Below are positions 14,936-23,829 of a DNA stretch of 64,000 nt, piece after piece. The position numbers and the translations under genes were made by a program. This DNA comes from a virus. Below the pieces are notes generated by a model, which made no database searches, was not told the DNA's origin, and saw only the letters and a program-made list of their open reading frames with translations. Each line of letters opens with the position of its first letter. Position 1 is the first letter of the stretch. The DNA is taken from positions 1 to 64,000 of the IMG/VR virus record IMGVR_UViG_3300046683_000929; one strand, 5' to 3'.

Positions 14936-15616
14936 ATGGAAAAGTCAGCAGATCATAAATCTTTTACCGTTAAATTCCTTCACATAACCGGGAAAGCTCA
15001 GGTTTATAAAGCAGGAAATATCTGGATGGCCTTTATTCAGTTCCCAGCCTGCTATTTAATGCCCGGAGCAAATAATTATGCCATTCCCAATATCTTTGGT
15101 CGTACTGTAGATGAAGTTGCTGAAATAGCCTATATGCAGTTCAAAGAGTTTTATGCAGTTCTGGATAAACCTCTAAGGCTAATCGGTAAACACAACTTCT
15201 TTGTCACCAGGAAACGATTTCATACATCAATATCAAAAAAACTGGAACACTTTACTGGTAGCTTTACCTTCACTGGGCACTACTTCTGCATCTCCGAAAA
15301 TGTAGATGGAACCAAATTCTTTAAAACTATTTTCGGCGACAGGAATCAGCTTAATACCTTGGCAGCACTTATGGTTATTAATTGGAATGAATTTGTCCTT
15401 CCAGTTCAACAATTAGGTTTCAATAAAAAGTTCCTTGGAAACTTAATGATCCGCCATGATAAAGTAAAAGCCCACCATCTCCGTTACCATTACGACAAAG
15501 AAGTTTTCGATGAAGTAGCTAAACATCCAGATAAAATCACAAAGCACGTATCCCTTCAAAGAGAAGAATTCTTTAGTGCTATGGTTATTCATAAAATGAA
15601 ACCTCCAACGGATTAA
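14936..15616 (+). CDS. Hypothetical protein, 226 aa
   Basis: Basic, aromatic-rich protein with many His and Phe. No transmembrane segment or catalytic motif recognised. It closes an operon before the dodecamer at 15649. Confidence 0.75.
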   Translation: MEKSADHKSFTVKFLHITGKAQVYKAGNIWMAFIQFPACYLMPGANNYAIPNIFGRTVDEVAEIAYMQFKEFYAVLDKPLRLIGKHNFFVTRKRFHTSISKKLEHFTGSFTFTGHYFCISENVDGTKFFKTIFGDRNQLNTLAALMVINWNEFVLPVQQLGFNKKFLGNLMIRHDKVKAHHLRYHYDKEVFDEVAKHPDKITKHVSLQREEFFSAMVIHKMKPPTD

Positions 15617-15648
15617 TATTATTTACTTCTTTTTTAGTATCGCATATG

Positions 15649-15660
15649 TTCACATTCACA
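15649..15660 (+). promoter_or_regulatory. TTCACATTCACA repeat, copy 5
   Basis: Exact dodecamer 21 bases before the chosen ATG at 15682. Its presence argues that an upstream in-frame ATG at 15646 is not the true start, since the box would then be coding. ATCTTTG between box and ATG resembles a Bacteroidota -7 element only loosely. Confidence 0.5.
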
Positions 15661-15681
15661 AAAACACTATCTTTGTTTCCC

Positions 15682-16104
15682 ATGAAAGAAGATATTAACG
15701 AAACCACCGCAGAATCAACAAAAAGCCGAGTTGAACCATATAGTTTAGCCGAGTTTGCCACGCTAAAAGATGTGCCCGAAGAAGCTGTACTGCATGCAGT
15801 ACAACAAAATAAACTTCGCACTGTGCAGAAAAAATTGCCCGAAATATTCATACCGCCATACGAGGCCAAAGAATACAACTTCGAAATGATATCCGTCTAT
15901 GACTACGCGGCCCGCAAAAACGTTAGCGCCAGATCTGTTTATAATAAAATCAGCAATAAGTCAATAAGCTACACCCTTAAACCTGGTTCATCCGCCGAAG
16001 AAAAGGTTTATCAAATTGACTGGACAGCCTTTGGTGATGTTCATTTCAGGGCTGTCAAATACAAGTATCGTGGCAAAGACAAAATTATTGACAATAAGCA
16101 CTAA
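15682..16104 (+). CDS. Hypothetical protein, 140 aa, possible HTH
   Basis: YSLAEFATLKDVPEEAVLHAVQ near residue 20 and ISVYDYAARKNVSARSVYNK near 70 are each shaped like a helix-turn-helix, as in excisionase or MerR-type DNA binders. The protein could regulate transcription. The start at 15682 is preferred because the repeat box lies upstream of it. Confidence 0.6.
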   Translation: MKEDINETTAESTKSRVEPYSLAEFATLKDVPEEAVLHAVQQNKLRTVQKKLPEIFIPPYEAKEYNFEMISVYDYAARKNVSARSVYNKISNKSISYTLKPGSSAEEKVYQIDWTAFGDVHFRAVKYKYRGKDKIIDNKH

Positions 16105-16108
16105 AACC

Positions 16109-16381
16109 ATGATGACAGATAAAGAATTGCGCAAAGAGCGCCACGAAGCATACCTGCTTATTTTATTCATTGGAATAGCCGCTTTCTTCATGTTGAGTGG
16201 GCTTGTTTATTGGGTTGAAAAACTTAATTCGTGGGGGATAAAGCAAAATAAAAGGTCAATAATTGTAAATGGAATGGGTGTGCCATTTACAGATACGGCA
16301 GTTTGGATTGTCGTAAAAACAGATAAGGACACATCGTTTATTTACATTAATGATAATCTTAAATTAAAGCATTGGAAATGA
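16109..16381 (+). CDS. Small membrane protein, 90 aa
   Basis: A charged N-terminus of about 14 residues is followed by one transmembrane helix (LLILFIGIAAFFMLSGLVYW) and a soluble C-terminal domain of about 55 residues. The start is the first of two adjacent ATGs after the previous stop. It overlaps the next gene by ATGA. Confidence 0.65.
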   Translation: MMTDKELRKERHEAYLLILFIGIAAFFMLSGLVYWVEKLNSWGIKQNKRSIIVNGMGVPFTDTAVWIVVKTDKDTSFIYINDNLKLKHWK

Positions 16382-17199
16382 AAATAGAAGAAGTAAAACA
16401 ATGGAATTGCGGCAATGGGCTTGCAGTTGCCGTTAATCCGTATATATACACCGAGAAAGATTTTTATATAAGAAAATCAGAGGGGGAAAGCTGGGGCGAC
16501 TTTTATAGTAAAAAAAGTATTGAATTTAATAAGTGGGCATCCGATCCCGCCAACCAACCAGTAACAGACCTTTCGGGTGTTTATAATTCCGATCAGGTTA
16601 AAGAGGTATGGGAATACAGAGGAGTACTAAGTGACGACTGGGCACAAGATCGACCAACTGTTTATGCATTGTTTCCTTCGTTTGATGCATATTCAATATA
16701 TGCTAAATCCCTTTGTGCAGAATGCGAAACCCGCAGGCGTTTAGTACTTGCTGAACCAAAAATATATCACAGTATTCATGCTGATGGAGAAAAATGCGTT
16801 ATCTGTAAAAGAGATGCTGATAGAAAAATAGGTGAACAGATATTGAGCAATAACCCTAATAAGTTCACCCATGAATTGACTGCTTATGTTTGCAATGGAT
16901 GCTTTGACTTAATCTTCAAAAGATACACTAATACACCGGCTGAGATAAAGATCATAGATGAAGCTGCCCTATGTAATACAGATAGCAGCGTTAAAGAGGA
17001 TAAGCCAATTACTGATATTTCCAAGTTACAAGCCCAGTTTGATAATCAAATGAAGCACAAAGAAAGCATTAAGCAGTATTGGTTATCATGCTCTGAAAGT
17101 AAAAATAAATGGGTTGAAGCCATTAAAGAGTACTTCGATGGTGGACATAATGAAATTTCAACTTTTGAGGATTTTAAATATCAATTTGATTTAGATTGA
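16378..17199 (+). CDS. Hypothetical Cys-rich protein, 273 aa
   Basis: The start is the ATG overlapping the upstream TGA. The middle holds CAEC (about residue 116), CVIC (about 140) and CNGC (about 175), which suggests one or two zinc-binding modules of the HNH or treble-clef kind without the catalytic His-Asn signature. N- and C-terminal parts are unassigned. Confidence 0.7.
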   Translation: MKIEEVKQWNCGNGLAVAVNPYIYTEKDFYIRKSEGESWGDFYSKKSIEFNKWASDPANQPVTDLSGVYNSDQVKEVWEYRGVLSDDWAQDRPTVYALFPSFDAYSIYAKSLCAECETRRRLVLAEPKIYHSIHADGEKCVICKRDADRKIGEQILSNNPNKFTHELTAYVCNGCFDLIFKRYTNTPAEIKIIDEAALCNTDSSVKEDKPITDISKLQAQFDNQMKHKESIKQYWLSCSESKNKWVEAIKEYFDGGHNEISTFEDFKYQFDLD

Positions 17200-17201
17200 C
17201 C

Positions 17202-17861
17202 ATGAGCCAACCAAATAACCCATGCCCAACATGTGGCGAGTACAATAATACAGTATGCAGTAACTCATATCATTTATGGGTTGAACCTGAAATTGAAATC
17301 GATTCGTTACATGTTGGGGAAATGGTAGGCGAAGCTGCAATCGATTCATTAATAATGGATGAATACGATACAGAGCGACCTTATACGAGTGGCTTTATCA
17401 GGGGCGCTAACTGGATGAAAGATAAACTATCAGAAGCCGGGGAAAGTAAATGGATTGATGTAAAAAATAATTTACCTGAAGTTGCCGGATTTTATTGGGT
17501 GAATAGAATTGTAGTTGATACACATACCGACGATCATGGCAATGCTCAATTTATAAATGAGCAAGAAAAGATATTTTATTTTAAAGAACGAAATGTAACC
17601 GGATGGGAAAAAGATTGGACTGCAAACCCATCTAATGTTACCCACTGGCAACCCCTACCATCAGCCCCCAACGAAACTAATGTGGCACCCCGTTTATACA
17701 CCCATGCTGAATTGTTAGCATTCGGGGAAAAAGTAAAGGAGTTGGCAGCGGAACAAGGTACTATTATATATATAGAATCTGAAACAAAGGATGGTATAAT
17801 TGATGCAGAAATTGACAAACAATCTATCTTATCAATTGACCTTAACGAATTAGCAAAATAA
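17202..17861 (+). CDS. DUF551-type protein with zinc motif, 219 aa
   Basis: Near the N-terminus CPTCGEYNNTVC gives a possible zinc knuckle. The centre has KWIDVKNNLPE followed about 65 residues later by VTHWQPLPSAP, the hallmark start and end of DUF551, a phage domain of unknown function. The C-terminal 50 residues are extra. I start at the ATG at 17202 rather than an upstream TTG. Confidence 0.7.
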   Translation: MSQPNNPCPTCGEYNNTVCSNSYHLWVEPEIEIDSLHVGEMVGEAAIDSLIMDEYDTERPYTSGFIRGANWMKDKLSEAGESKWIDVKNNLPEVAGFYWVNRIVVDTHTDDHGNAQFINEQEKIFYFKERNVTGWEKDWTANPSNVTHWQPLPSAPNETNVAPRLYTHAELLAFGEKVKELAAEQGTIIYIESETKDGIIDAEIDKQSILSIDLNELAK

Positions 17862-17863
17862 AG

Positions 17864-18073
17864 ATGGCAACAAAACATACAAGCCCATGCTTAAAAAAGG
17901 CAGGCGATGACGAAACTATATTTGTGCTTAGAGCGCAAGACGTTACTTCGCCCATAATAGTTTTGGAGTGGATTAAAGCAAACTTTGAAACATGCCCGAA
18001 TGATAAGCTAATGAAAGCGTTTGAATCGGCTTTATCTATGAAGGATTTTAAAGGCAGAAAATCAGCGGATTGA
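17864..18073 (+). CDS. Hypothetical protein, 69 aa
   Basis: Small soluble protein starting 2 bases after the previous gene. It has a helical C-terminal half and no recognised family. Confidence 0.65.
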   Translation: MATKHTSPCLKKAGDDETIFVLRAQDVTSPIIVLEWIKANFETCPNDKLMKAFESALSMKDFKGRKSAD

Positions 18074-18094
18074 CCTTAATAAAATTGAAATCAA

Positions 18095-18241
18095 ATGAAA
18101 AAACTTAAAATTAGGATATAGTTTTATGATACCAAAGATAAAGGGGTGTCAATATCATACACTCAAAGCATGCCTGATGGTAGTCAATCTAATCATTTTT
18201 GGGATATAGACGGTTTTTTTAACTGGTTTTATCATGAATAA
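18095..18241 (+). pseudogene. Small gene with in-frame TAG at codon 9
   Basis: The frame starts ATG at 18095 after a typical A-rich spacer, reads MKKLKIRI, meets TAG at 18119-18121, and then continues open for 39 codons of convincing protein (FYDTKDKGVSISYTQSMPDG and on) to TAA at 18239. Either it is a decayed gene, translation restarts internally, or amber readthrough occurs. No suppressor tRNA for TAG was identified here, so decay is the default. Confidence 0.5.
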
Positions 18242-18278
18242 CATTTAATGTAATCCCCCAACCACCTAAATAAACAAT

Positions 18279-18422
18279 ATGAAAAAGACAAAACGAGAAG
18301 GGATGTACGAATTGGTAAAATCTATCAATTGGAGAATTAAAAAGGTAAAGGGCAATATGAACACATTTAATAAAAAAGTTGATGCTGTTGGGATATCCTT
18401 AAATAATTTAACCACTACTTAA
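18279..18422 (+). CDS. Hypothetical basic protein, 47 aa
   Basis: Short, lysine-rich, helical product (MKKTKREGMYELVKSINW). The A-rich upstream context TAAACAAT before ATG matches neighbours. Supported only by frame, composition and position. Confidence 0.45.
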   Translation: MKKTKREGMYELVKSINWRIKKVKGNMNTFNKKVDAVGISLNNLTTT

Positions 18423-18430
18423 ACAAACAA

Positions 18431-18595
18431 ATGAAAGCCTACACGGAATTAGAATTAATCGGCATGATTGAGGTTGCCACCAGTAAGGAGGAATTGGCAA
18501 ATGTGACTAATCATGTATTTCAAAACAAAGAAATATACCCGGGAATGTGGATTAAAATACAAACAATGTGCATGAAGAAATTAGTAACAATTTAA
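18431..18595 (+). CDS. Hypothetical protein, 54 aa
   Basis: The frame opens after AAACAAACAA. The helical product has an acidic N-terminal half and a basic Met-rich end. No family recognised; it fills the space between two other small genes. Confidence 0.5.
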   Translation: MKAYTELELIGMIEVATSKEELANVTNHVFQNKEIYPGMWIKIQTMCMKKLVTI

Positions 18596-18612
18596 ACCTA
18601 ATAAGATGCCAA

Positions 18613-18726
18613 ATGAAATACCTTTTAATCGCCATATTCACCGCAATACTATTTACATCTGCCTGGATAGTTTATCACAAAATAACAATACACAATACGG
18701 GTATTAAAACCACAGATACAAGATGA
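18613..18726 (+). CDS. Membrane micropeptide, 37 aa
   Basis: N-terminal hydrophobic helix (YLLIAIFTAILFTSAWIVY) and a short polar tail. ATGA overlap with the next gene supports expression. It could be a signal-anchor peptide. Confidence 0.5.
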   Translation: MKYLLIAIFTAILFTSAWIVYHKITIHNTGIKTTDTR

Positions 18727-19061
18727 CCGAAAAAAAGCCGCTTGAAATTCATTCCCCTATAGCTTTAATGCCATTCGGAAAAAATAAAGGAGAAATTATC
18801 TGGTCATTGGGCCTTTCAAGTTTGAGCTTTATGCTTTCCAGATGGAACTTATCCGAAAGAACCAGGCAAACATTTAAAGATGCTTCTGCTATGTTTATCC
18901 GAAATGGTGAATATGCTGTGCTTCGTAAATTTAATCGCGAACCGAATTTTATAAAGCTAATGGGCATATACAACACTAGAACATATGCCGAAAAGCAAAC
19001 AAAATATAGTTCAGGGAACTATGACGATATTGTTTATCATATCGAAGTTCCAAAATCATAA
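18723..19061 (+). CDS. Hypothetical protein with MPFGKNKG motif, 112 aa
   Basis: MPFGKNKGE near residue 16 followed by SFMLSRW is like the start of the DUF3820 family (MPFGKYKG, then a Trp-containing helix), but the match is short. No catalytic role is known for that family. Confidence 0.6.
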   Translation: MTEKKPLEIHSPIALMPFGKNKGEIIWSLGLSSLSFMLSRWNLSERTRQTFKDASAMFIRNGEYAVLRKFNREPNFIKLMGIYNTRTYAEKQTKYSSGNYDDIVYHIEVPKS

Positions 19062-19087
19062 ATTAATAAAACCACTAAAATAAAATC

Positions 19088-20278
19088 ATGGAAAACAAAG
19101 AAATTGAATCGCCTGCAGAAAACGAAGCCGCCGCAAATTCTAACATGCCAATACCAATTACTCCAGACCAGCTGGCCTCCTTCATGGACTCTCGGAAATT
19201 ATCAATTGCCGGCAGGCAAACAATCAAAATCCTCGTTCGAAAAATATCTTTTCGCCCTGGACACAATGTTACAAGCGAAGAAAGCTACGATAAGGAATAC
19301 ATTGAGCAGCTTGCCGACTCCATTCAGGAATTAGGTTTAGAGCATCCTATTACCGTTGATCTTATGAAGGATGGAACGGCCTATGTTTTGTGGGGCCATG
19401 GACGCTTACTGGCTCACCGGCTGTTAATTGAACGTGGAGCCAAACGCAAAGGCAAAGGAAAGGACAGAAACAAAGAAAAAGGCTTCGAATATATCGAATG
19501 CTTCCTTGCGCCAAAAGATTACACCGAAATAGATCGTACAACAGCGATGATTTTGGAAAATGTTAAGCGCCATGTAAAGCCGATTGAACAAGCAGCCGGT
19601 CTTTTACGCTTAAAAGAATTTGGCTTGAGTAACGCCGCTATTTCAAAAATGCTACCAGGTATAAACGAAATGCAGATAGGCTTAATGCTTACCCTGGCTG
19701 GATTATCCAAGGAAGAGCAGGATTTGATAGCAGATGGCAAAATTAGCCCGACTGCGGCCGTTAAATTAGCCCGAAAGGAATCAGACCCAGCCAAGCGCGT
19801 AGAGATCATAGAAAAGGCAGCAGCAGGCGAAGACGGTAAACTCAAAGTGACCGAGGTAGATAACATTATCTCAGACCAGGAACAAGCCGACAATATCGCA
19901 TCTATGATGATGGGTAATGCAGCCAATGGCGAAACAGGAGATCCTTTTGCTAACGACCGCTCTGACTATCTTAAAATAAATTCAGGAGATAGTAACGATC
20001 CAAGCATGAAAGGAAACTCTGGAAAAGCACACGAGTCTACTCAGGATCCTGCCATCAAATCAAAAGACCAGCCTAAACCCCTGGATGAAGACGATAAAGA
20101 TGATCACGACATCGTAACCGGCAAAGCTACCGCCCGCGATATGATTGCTGAATCGGTTGAAATATGCAAGAAGCTTTCCTACGAAATTGAAAAGGATCTT
20201 AGCCCTAAAGGTATTACTCTTCTTTTTGATCTTGAAAAGAAATTACTTGATCTTAAAGCTATCTTAAAAAGTAAATGA
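19088..20278 (+). CDS. ParB/Spo0J-like protein, 396 aa
   Basis: The N-terminal domain (about 45-165) is ParB-like: IEQLADSIQELGLEHPITV, then a GHGRLLAHRLL box where canonical ParB has the GERR nucleotide-binding arginines. A helix-turn-helix segment follows (about 170-220, with SNAAISKMLPG). The C-terminal 150 residues are acidic and low-complexity before a final helix. In phages such proteins act in segregation, transcription control or as nucleases. No ParA partner is seen nearby, which favours a regulatory or nuclease role. Its stop overlaps the next ATG. Confidence 0.8.
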   Translation: MENKEIESPAENEAAANSNMPIPITPDQLASFMDSRKLSIAGRQTIKILVRKISFRPGHNVTSEESYDKEYIEQLADSIQELGLEHPITVDLMKDGTAYVLWGHGRLLAHRLLIERGAKRKGKGKDRNKEKGFEYIECFLAPKDYTEIDRTTAMILENVKRHVKPIEQAAGLLRLKEFGLSNAAISKMLPGINEMQIGLMLTLAGLSKEEQDLIADGKISPTAAVKLARKESDPAKRVEIIEKAAAGEDGKLKVTEVDNIISDQEQADNIASMMMGNAANGETGDPFANDRSDYLKINSGDSNDPSMKGNSGKAHESTQDPAIKSKDQPKPLDEDDKDDHDIVTGKATARDMIAESVEICKKLSYEIEKDLSPKGITLLFDLEKKLLDLKAILKSK

Positions 20279-20640
20279 ATATTGTAACCATTCTTAAAAA
20301 GCCCATAACCGAAGAGATAATCGAAGCTATGGGCTTTACCGACTACGACGACGAGCACTGCACCTGGGGAAATAGAAGATTATTTTTCGGAGCCGGCAGT
20401 AAGATAAGTGGCGACCCATGGTATCAACTTCAAATTATTGACTACGAAGATTGGCCAGATGAACATGAACCAGAGTTTAATGATTGCTTTTATTATTCTG
20501 GTTGGTTTGAATTGATAAAGGATTTTCGCACAGATGGAAACTGGCGGCTTAATACAGTAAAGGACATATATAAAATCATTTATCTATATCACCGTGAGTG
20601 GCTGCCAGAATTCAAACAGATACTTTTAAAACTTAAATAA
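20275..20640 (+). CDS. Hypothetical protein, 121 aa
   Basis: Acidic protein rich in Asp, Trp and Tyr, overlapping the ParB-like gene by ATGA. No domain recognised. Confidence 0.7.
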   Translation: MNIVTILKKPITEEIIEAMGFTDYDDEHCTWGNRRLFFGAGSKISGDPWYQLQIIDYEDWPDEHEPEFNDCFYYSGWFELIKDFRTDGNWRLNTVKDIYKIIYLYHREWLPEFKQILLKLK

Positions 20641-20647
20641 TATTGCC

Positions 20648-20875
20648 ATGCCAATTTTTCCTCTTGTTGACCCGGATTCAAATCTACCAGAAGGATACTT
20701 CCCAGACAACGCATTATACCATAGTAAAATTACAGGCGCCTCCGTGCCTATTAAAGTCAAAAGGGCTTTCACCACTTCATGTATGTATGGGAAACGGCAT
20801 ATAGTCATCGAAAGCGAAATGGGCAACCGGTATCTTCCGGAAGAATTAGAATTTTTAATCATTAAAACACCATGA
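20648..20875 (+). CDS. Hypothetical protein, 75 aa
   Basis: Small beta-rich soluble protein. No motif recognised. ATGA overlap with the next gene. Confidence 0.65.
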   Translation: MPIFPLVDPDSNLPEGYFPDNALYHSKITGASVPIKVKRAFTTSCMYGKRHIVIESEMGNRYLPEELEFLIIKTP

Positions 20876-21135
20876 GAGCAATTCATTTCCCACAATCAAA
20901 CAAAACCTACGTCAAACCGCCCAGTATGACCGATGAAGAGTGCTATCCTGTATCAGTGTATGAACATAAAGATGCAGAAGGCAATATTGAGTTCATTAAC
21001 ACAGTCTGGCAGCCAAACAAAGAGGATATCGAAGCCATAAATGCCGGCAGGCCCGTAGTAATGAATATGCGGGCTGGCTTTCTGATACCCCATGCCCTTT
21101 ATACCTGCGACGAGAACGGAAATATTAACGAGTAA
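20872..21135 (+). CDS. Hypothetical protein, 87 aa
   Basis: Acidic small protein with Pro-rich N-terminal part, coupled to its upstream neighbour by ATGA. Unassigned. Confidence 0.65.
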   Translation: MRAIHFPQSNKTYVKPPSMTDEECYPVSVYEHKDAEGNIEFINTVWQPNKEDIEAINAGRPVVMNMRAGFLIPHALYTCDENGNINE

Positions 21136-21139
21136 TCCA

Positions 21140-21466
21140 ATGCAATATATACTCACAGAAAGCAACCATCTACTTGGATTAAAAGGGATGCTAATTGCAA
21201 GAGAAGAATATATTGCAGTTCCTTATTATGACCGAGCTCTGTTTCAAATTGCCCAGGAAGAATCCGAATATGCCTTTCAAGTTGTAGCCGACTATGGCAA
21301 TAAAGAAGTAAAATATTTTATTCGGCACGCTATGGCTCTTGAAGAATGGATGGATGAAACGCACCTTGATCGATCCGTTGCTGAATGCTTTGCGCAGCTT
21401 AAAAAACATGGCAAATACATTATCAACTTACCATTAATCTCCTACACTTTTACTAAAACACCATGA
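21140..21466 (+). CDS. Hypothetical protein, 108 aa
   Basis: I take the ATG at 21140, 4 bases after the previous stop, instead of an in-frame start at 21092 inside the upstream gene. Helical, aromatic, soluble protein; no family recognised. It overlaps the next gene by ATGA. Confidence 0.65.
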   Translation: MQYILTESNHLLGLKGMLIAREEYIAVPYYDRALFQIAQEESEYAFQVVADYGNKEVKYFIRHAMALEEWMDETHLDRSVAECFAQLKKHGKYIINLPLISYTFTKTP

Positions 21467-21627
21467 AAACAACACTCATTATCACCGCAATTTTAGAAAA
21501 TATACTGCTCGGGGTAATAGGCATGCAAGTTATCAATTGCCTGAATCCACCACACCTTACATTGCTTTTAATTGGATGGGATTTGTATATCATCATCAAA
21601 ATGGGCAATACAAATATTAATAAATAA
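21463..21627 (+). CDS. Small membrane protein, 54 aa
   Basis: Two hydrophobic segments are visible (LIITAILENILLGVIGMQV and LTLLLIGWDLYIIIK), so a hairpin of two membrane helices is likely. Coupled by ATGA to the gene upstream. Unknown function. Confidence 0.5.
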   Translation: MKTTLIITAILENILLGVIGMQVINCLNPPHLTLLLIGWDLYIIIKMGNTNINK

Positions 21628-21644
21628 ACCAAAAAAATCACACC

Positions 21645-22166
21645 ATGCATTTTAAAGTAATTAAAGGAACACCGCTATTCGACACCCTTATGGGTGTACA
21701 CGAAAAATTACAAGAATCACATAAAGCTATCAAAGCTCTTTGTAAAGAAGTAGGCGCTGATGGACATGCCGAAGCCAGCTACAGTTATCTAAAAGGCGAT
21801 ATAGCTGCATTCCATTTTGAGATGTGTCGCCCGCCATCGGACGTCTGGATGAAAAAACAAGGATGTTTCTTTATGCCAAAATCCGGCAAGAAGTTTATAG
21901 AAGAAACGGGGCATATACTGCAAAAAATAAAAGAAATCCCTAAAGTTAAAAAAGAACTCTTGATGGATGCTATACAGGCAAAGGAACAATGGTATAATGG
22001 ACTGACACTATTTTCTCGCCCCGGATTTGCGGTCTATCCTGAATACATTCTTTTCTCTTTCCCAAGCGAAGTTAAATATGAGCCCGTTGAAGGAATGGTA
22101 GAAATACTGGGATCGGAATTTACTGCGCTATCTAAAAAAGAAGAAGCTCTTAAATATCAAGATTAA
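21645..22166 (+). CDS. Hypothetical protein, 173 aa
   Basis: Basic helical protein with a Lys-rich centre, no transmembrane segment. No family assigned. The next gene starts 10 bases later. Confidence 0.75.
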   Translation: MHFKVIKGTPLFDTLMGVHEKLQESHKAIKALCKEVGADGHAEASYSYLKGDIAAFHFEMCRPPSDVWMKKQGCFFMPKSGKKFIEETGHILQKIKEIPKVKKELLMDAIQAKEQWYNGLTLFSRPGFAVYPEYILFSFPSEVKYEPVEGMVEILGSEFTALSKKEEALKYQD

Positions 22167-22176
22167 CCGCAACATC

Positions 22177-22695
22177 ATGAATAAACACCGTTTCTTTACA
22201 AGATGCATGGCCTGTTTTTTTGGTCATAAGTGCGATAAGGTACATATCCCGCGAAAACTCAAAAATAAGCTCAAATCTGTTCTTGTTCTCGTTGGTAAAA
22301 ACCTACTCGGCCGGGAATATTACAGTGAAATATGCACCATTCAATCATCCATTAAGAAAATAACCCCTCTTCTTTCCAAACACAAATACCTTGTTAAATA
22401 CATTAAACAAATAGATCTGCTAATTAAACATGCCTGGGACTACGACGGAAACGAACCTCGTATAGATGAAAAAGGGGATCTGGTTTGGCTCTGGGAGGAT
22501 GACGGCGACTATGGCGGCACAAGCGGACATATGAAAACATGCTACACCAAAGAAGCTGCCGGTAAAACATGGGCCTATTCAGCACTTTCAGATGTTTTTG
22601 AAAGTATGTATTCAATGGAATTGCCTGCCTGCATTAAAAGCGATAACGATTTGCTTAAATACATCAAAACTTACCCACCTTACAGTATAAATTAA
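22177..22695 (+). CDS. Hypothetical protein, 172 aa
   Basis: A Cys cluster CMACFFGHKC near residue 10 may bind metal. The basic IPRKLKNKLK segment resembles the end of the protein at 13023. A Gly/Asp/Trp-rich middle (WLWEDDGDYGG) follows. Function unknown. Confidence 0.7.
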   Translation: MNKHRFFTRCMACFFGHKCDKVHIPRKLKNKLKSVLVLVGKNLLGREYYSEICTIQSSIKKITPLLSKHKYLVKYIKQIDLLIKHAWDYDGNEPRIDEKGDLVWLWEDDGDYGGTSGHMKTCYTKEAAGKTWAYSALSDVFESMYSMELPACIKSDNDLLKYIKTYPPYSIN

Positions 22696-22699
22696 AAAC

Positions 22700-23131
22700 A
22701 TGAAAAAATCAATCTTAATTACCGTAGCAATAGTAGCTGTATCCATGCTTGCAAATGCCCAATTAACATTCAGTACCGCAGCCAGCGATGAATCAACCTA
22801 TGTCCTGTCAACCTTCTTTTTTAAAAATAGCAGCTACAAGGTTCTGGATACCACCTATTCTATTAAAGACAGCCTCCCTATGCGAACAATACGCTCAAAA
22901 TTTAAAGAGTCAGACAGAAACCGTTCGCCGGGTAAATGGATGATGACCACCGAAAATTGCACCTGGAGCGAAAGGAATCAGATGTTTATATTCTACTCTG
23001 CAAGTATTGAGCCATATGTGGAACCATTAACTTACACACCTAACTACATTAACGAAGATCGGTTTTATTTAAGTCAACCACATCCATTCTGGCAGAAAAT
23101 TACACCCACTAAACCTAAAAATAAAAAATAA
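22700..23131 (+). CDS. Exported protein, 143 aa
   Basis: Sec signal peptide MKKSILITVAIVAVSMLANA with a predicted cut before QLTFS, again Gln at +1. The mature domain of about 123 residues is beta-rich and basic at its end, so periplasmic location is expected. No family recognised. Confidence 0.75.
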   Translation: MKKSILITVAIVAVSMLANAQLTFSTAASDESTYVLSTFFFKNSSYKVLDTTYSIKDSLPMRTIRSKFKESDRNRSPGKWMMTTENCTWSERNQMFIFYSASIEPYVEPLTYTPNYINEDRFYLSQPHPFWQKITPTKPKNKK

Positions 23132-23133
23132 CC

Positions 23134-23508
23134 ATGAACAGCACCATCAAAATAGAAAAGTTCGGCGAGAGACTTATTTGTATTGGAGGAATAGGCCATA
23201 TGTTCCATCAACATGGGTTTCCGTTGGGTATGTCAGCTAAAGAACTTCAAAAAAAGGGGATTGAACTTAGCTGGTTTCATGTAATCAAAGAACTTTATTT
23301 TCAATATACCGAAAATGACCGGCTCTATAATAAAATAAAGCATGAGATTGAGGACTCAAGCGTAGAGGGGATATCTGTTGACCTCAAAGAAATCGAACGA
23401 TTTATATACGCAGATACTGAAACTCAAAGAGAAATGATATTTGATTTTCTTTTTAAAGGAGACGTTAAACTTCAAAAAGACTTCCTAATTTATAAATCAT
23501 TATCTTAA
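23134..23508 (+). CDS. Hypothetical protein, 124 aa
   Basis: Soluble helical protein starting 2 bases after the exported protein. It shares one base with the following gene (TAATG). Unassigned. Confidence 0.7.
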   Translation: MNSTIKIEKFGERLICIGGIGHMFHQHGFPLGMSAKELQKKGIELSWFHVIKELYFQYTENDRLYNKIKHEIEDSSVEGISVDLKEIERFIYADTETQREMIFDFLFKGDVKLQKDFLIYKSLS

Positions 23509-23816
23509 TGGAAGAAGATATCCGCAAACTTCCCAAAGCTCAGCTTGACCTTATAGATCATGATATTTATAAATGGCATTGTTGTGCAGAAGGATGTAAA
23601 GGATTTACCAGGATAAGAGATTATGGTGAATCGCCGTTTTATTATCATCGAAAAGGATGGTATGATCTTACTCATTATTGGTGGCTATGTAGTAAACATT
23701 GGCCAATGGATAAAAAGGGGATTCAGTTCCCTTTAAAAGAAGATTACTACGGAATATCTAATATTATCTTCGAAAAATCAGTAACCTTTTTAGGAACACA
23801 GTCGGAACAAACTTAA
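23508..23816 (+). CDS. Cys/His-rich protein, 102 aa
   Basis: WHCCAEGC (about residue 20) and a later LCSKHW could together bind a zinc ion; the region between is aromatic and basic. No known family. It ends 1 base before the dodecamer at 23818. Confidence 0.65.
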   Translation: MEEDIRKLPKAQLDLIDHDIYKWHCCAEGCKGFTRIRDYGESPFYYHRKGWYDLTHYWWLCSKHWPMDKKGIQFPLKEDYYGISNIIFEKSVTFLGTQSEQT

Positions 23817-23817
23817 C

Positions 23818-23829
23818 TTCACATTCACA
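23818..23829 (+). promoter_or_regulatory. TTCACATTCACA repeat, copy 6
   Basis: Exact dodecamer whose last A is the A of the ATG at 23829. With this copy any transcript initiated inside the box would be leaderless. Confidence 0.5.

Noticed and set aside
15646-15681. Upstream ATG for the gene at 15682
   Set aside because: It would turn the TTCACATTCACA box into coding sequence; the box precedes starts elsewhere, so the downstream ATG is preferred.
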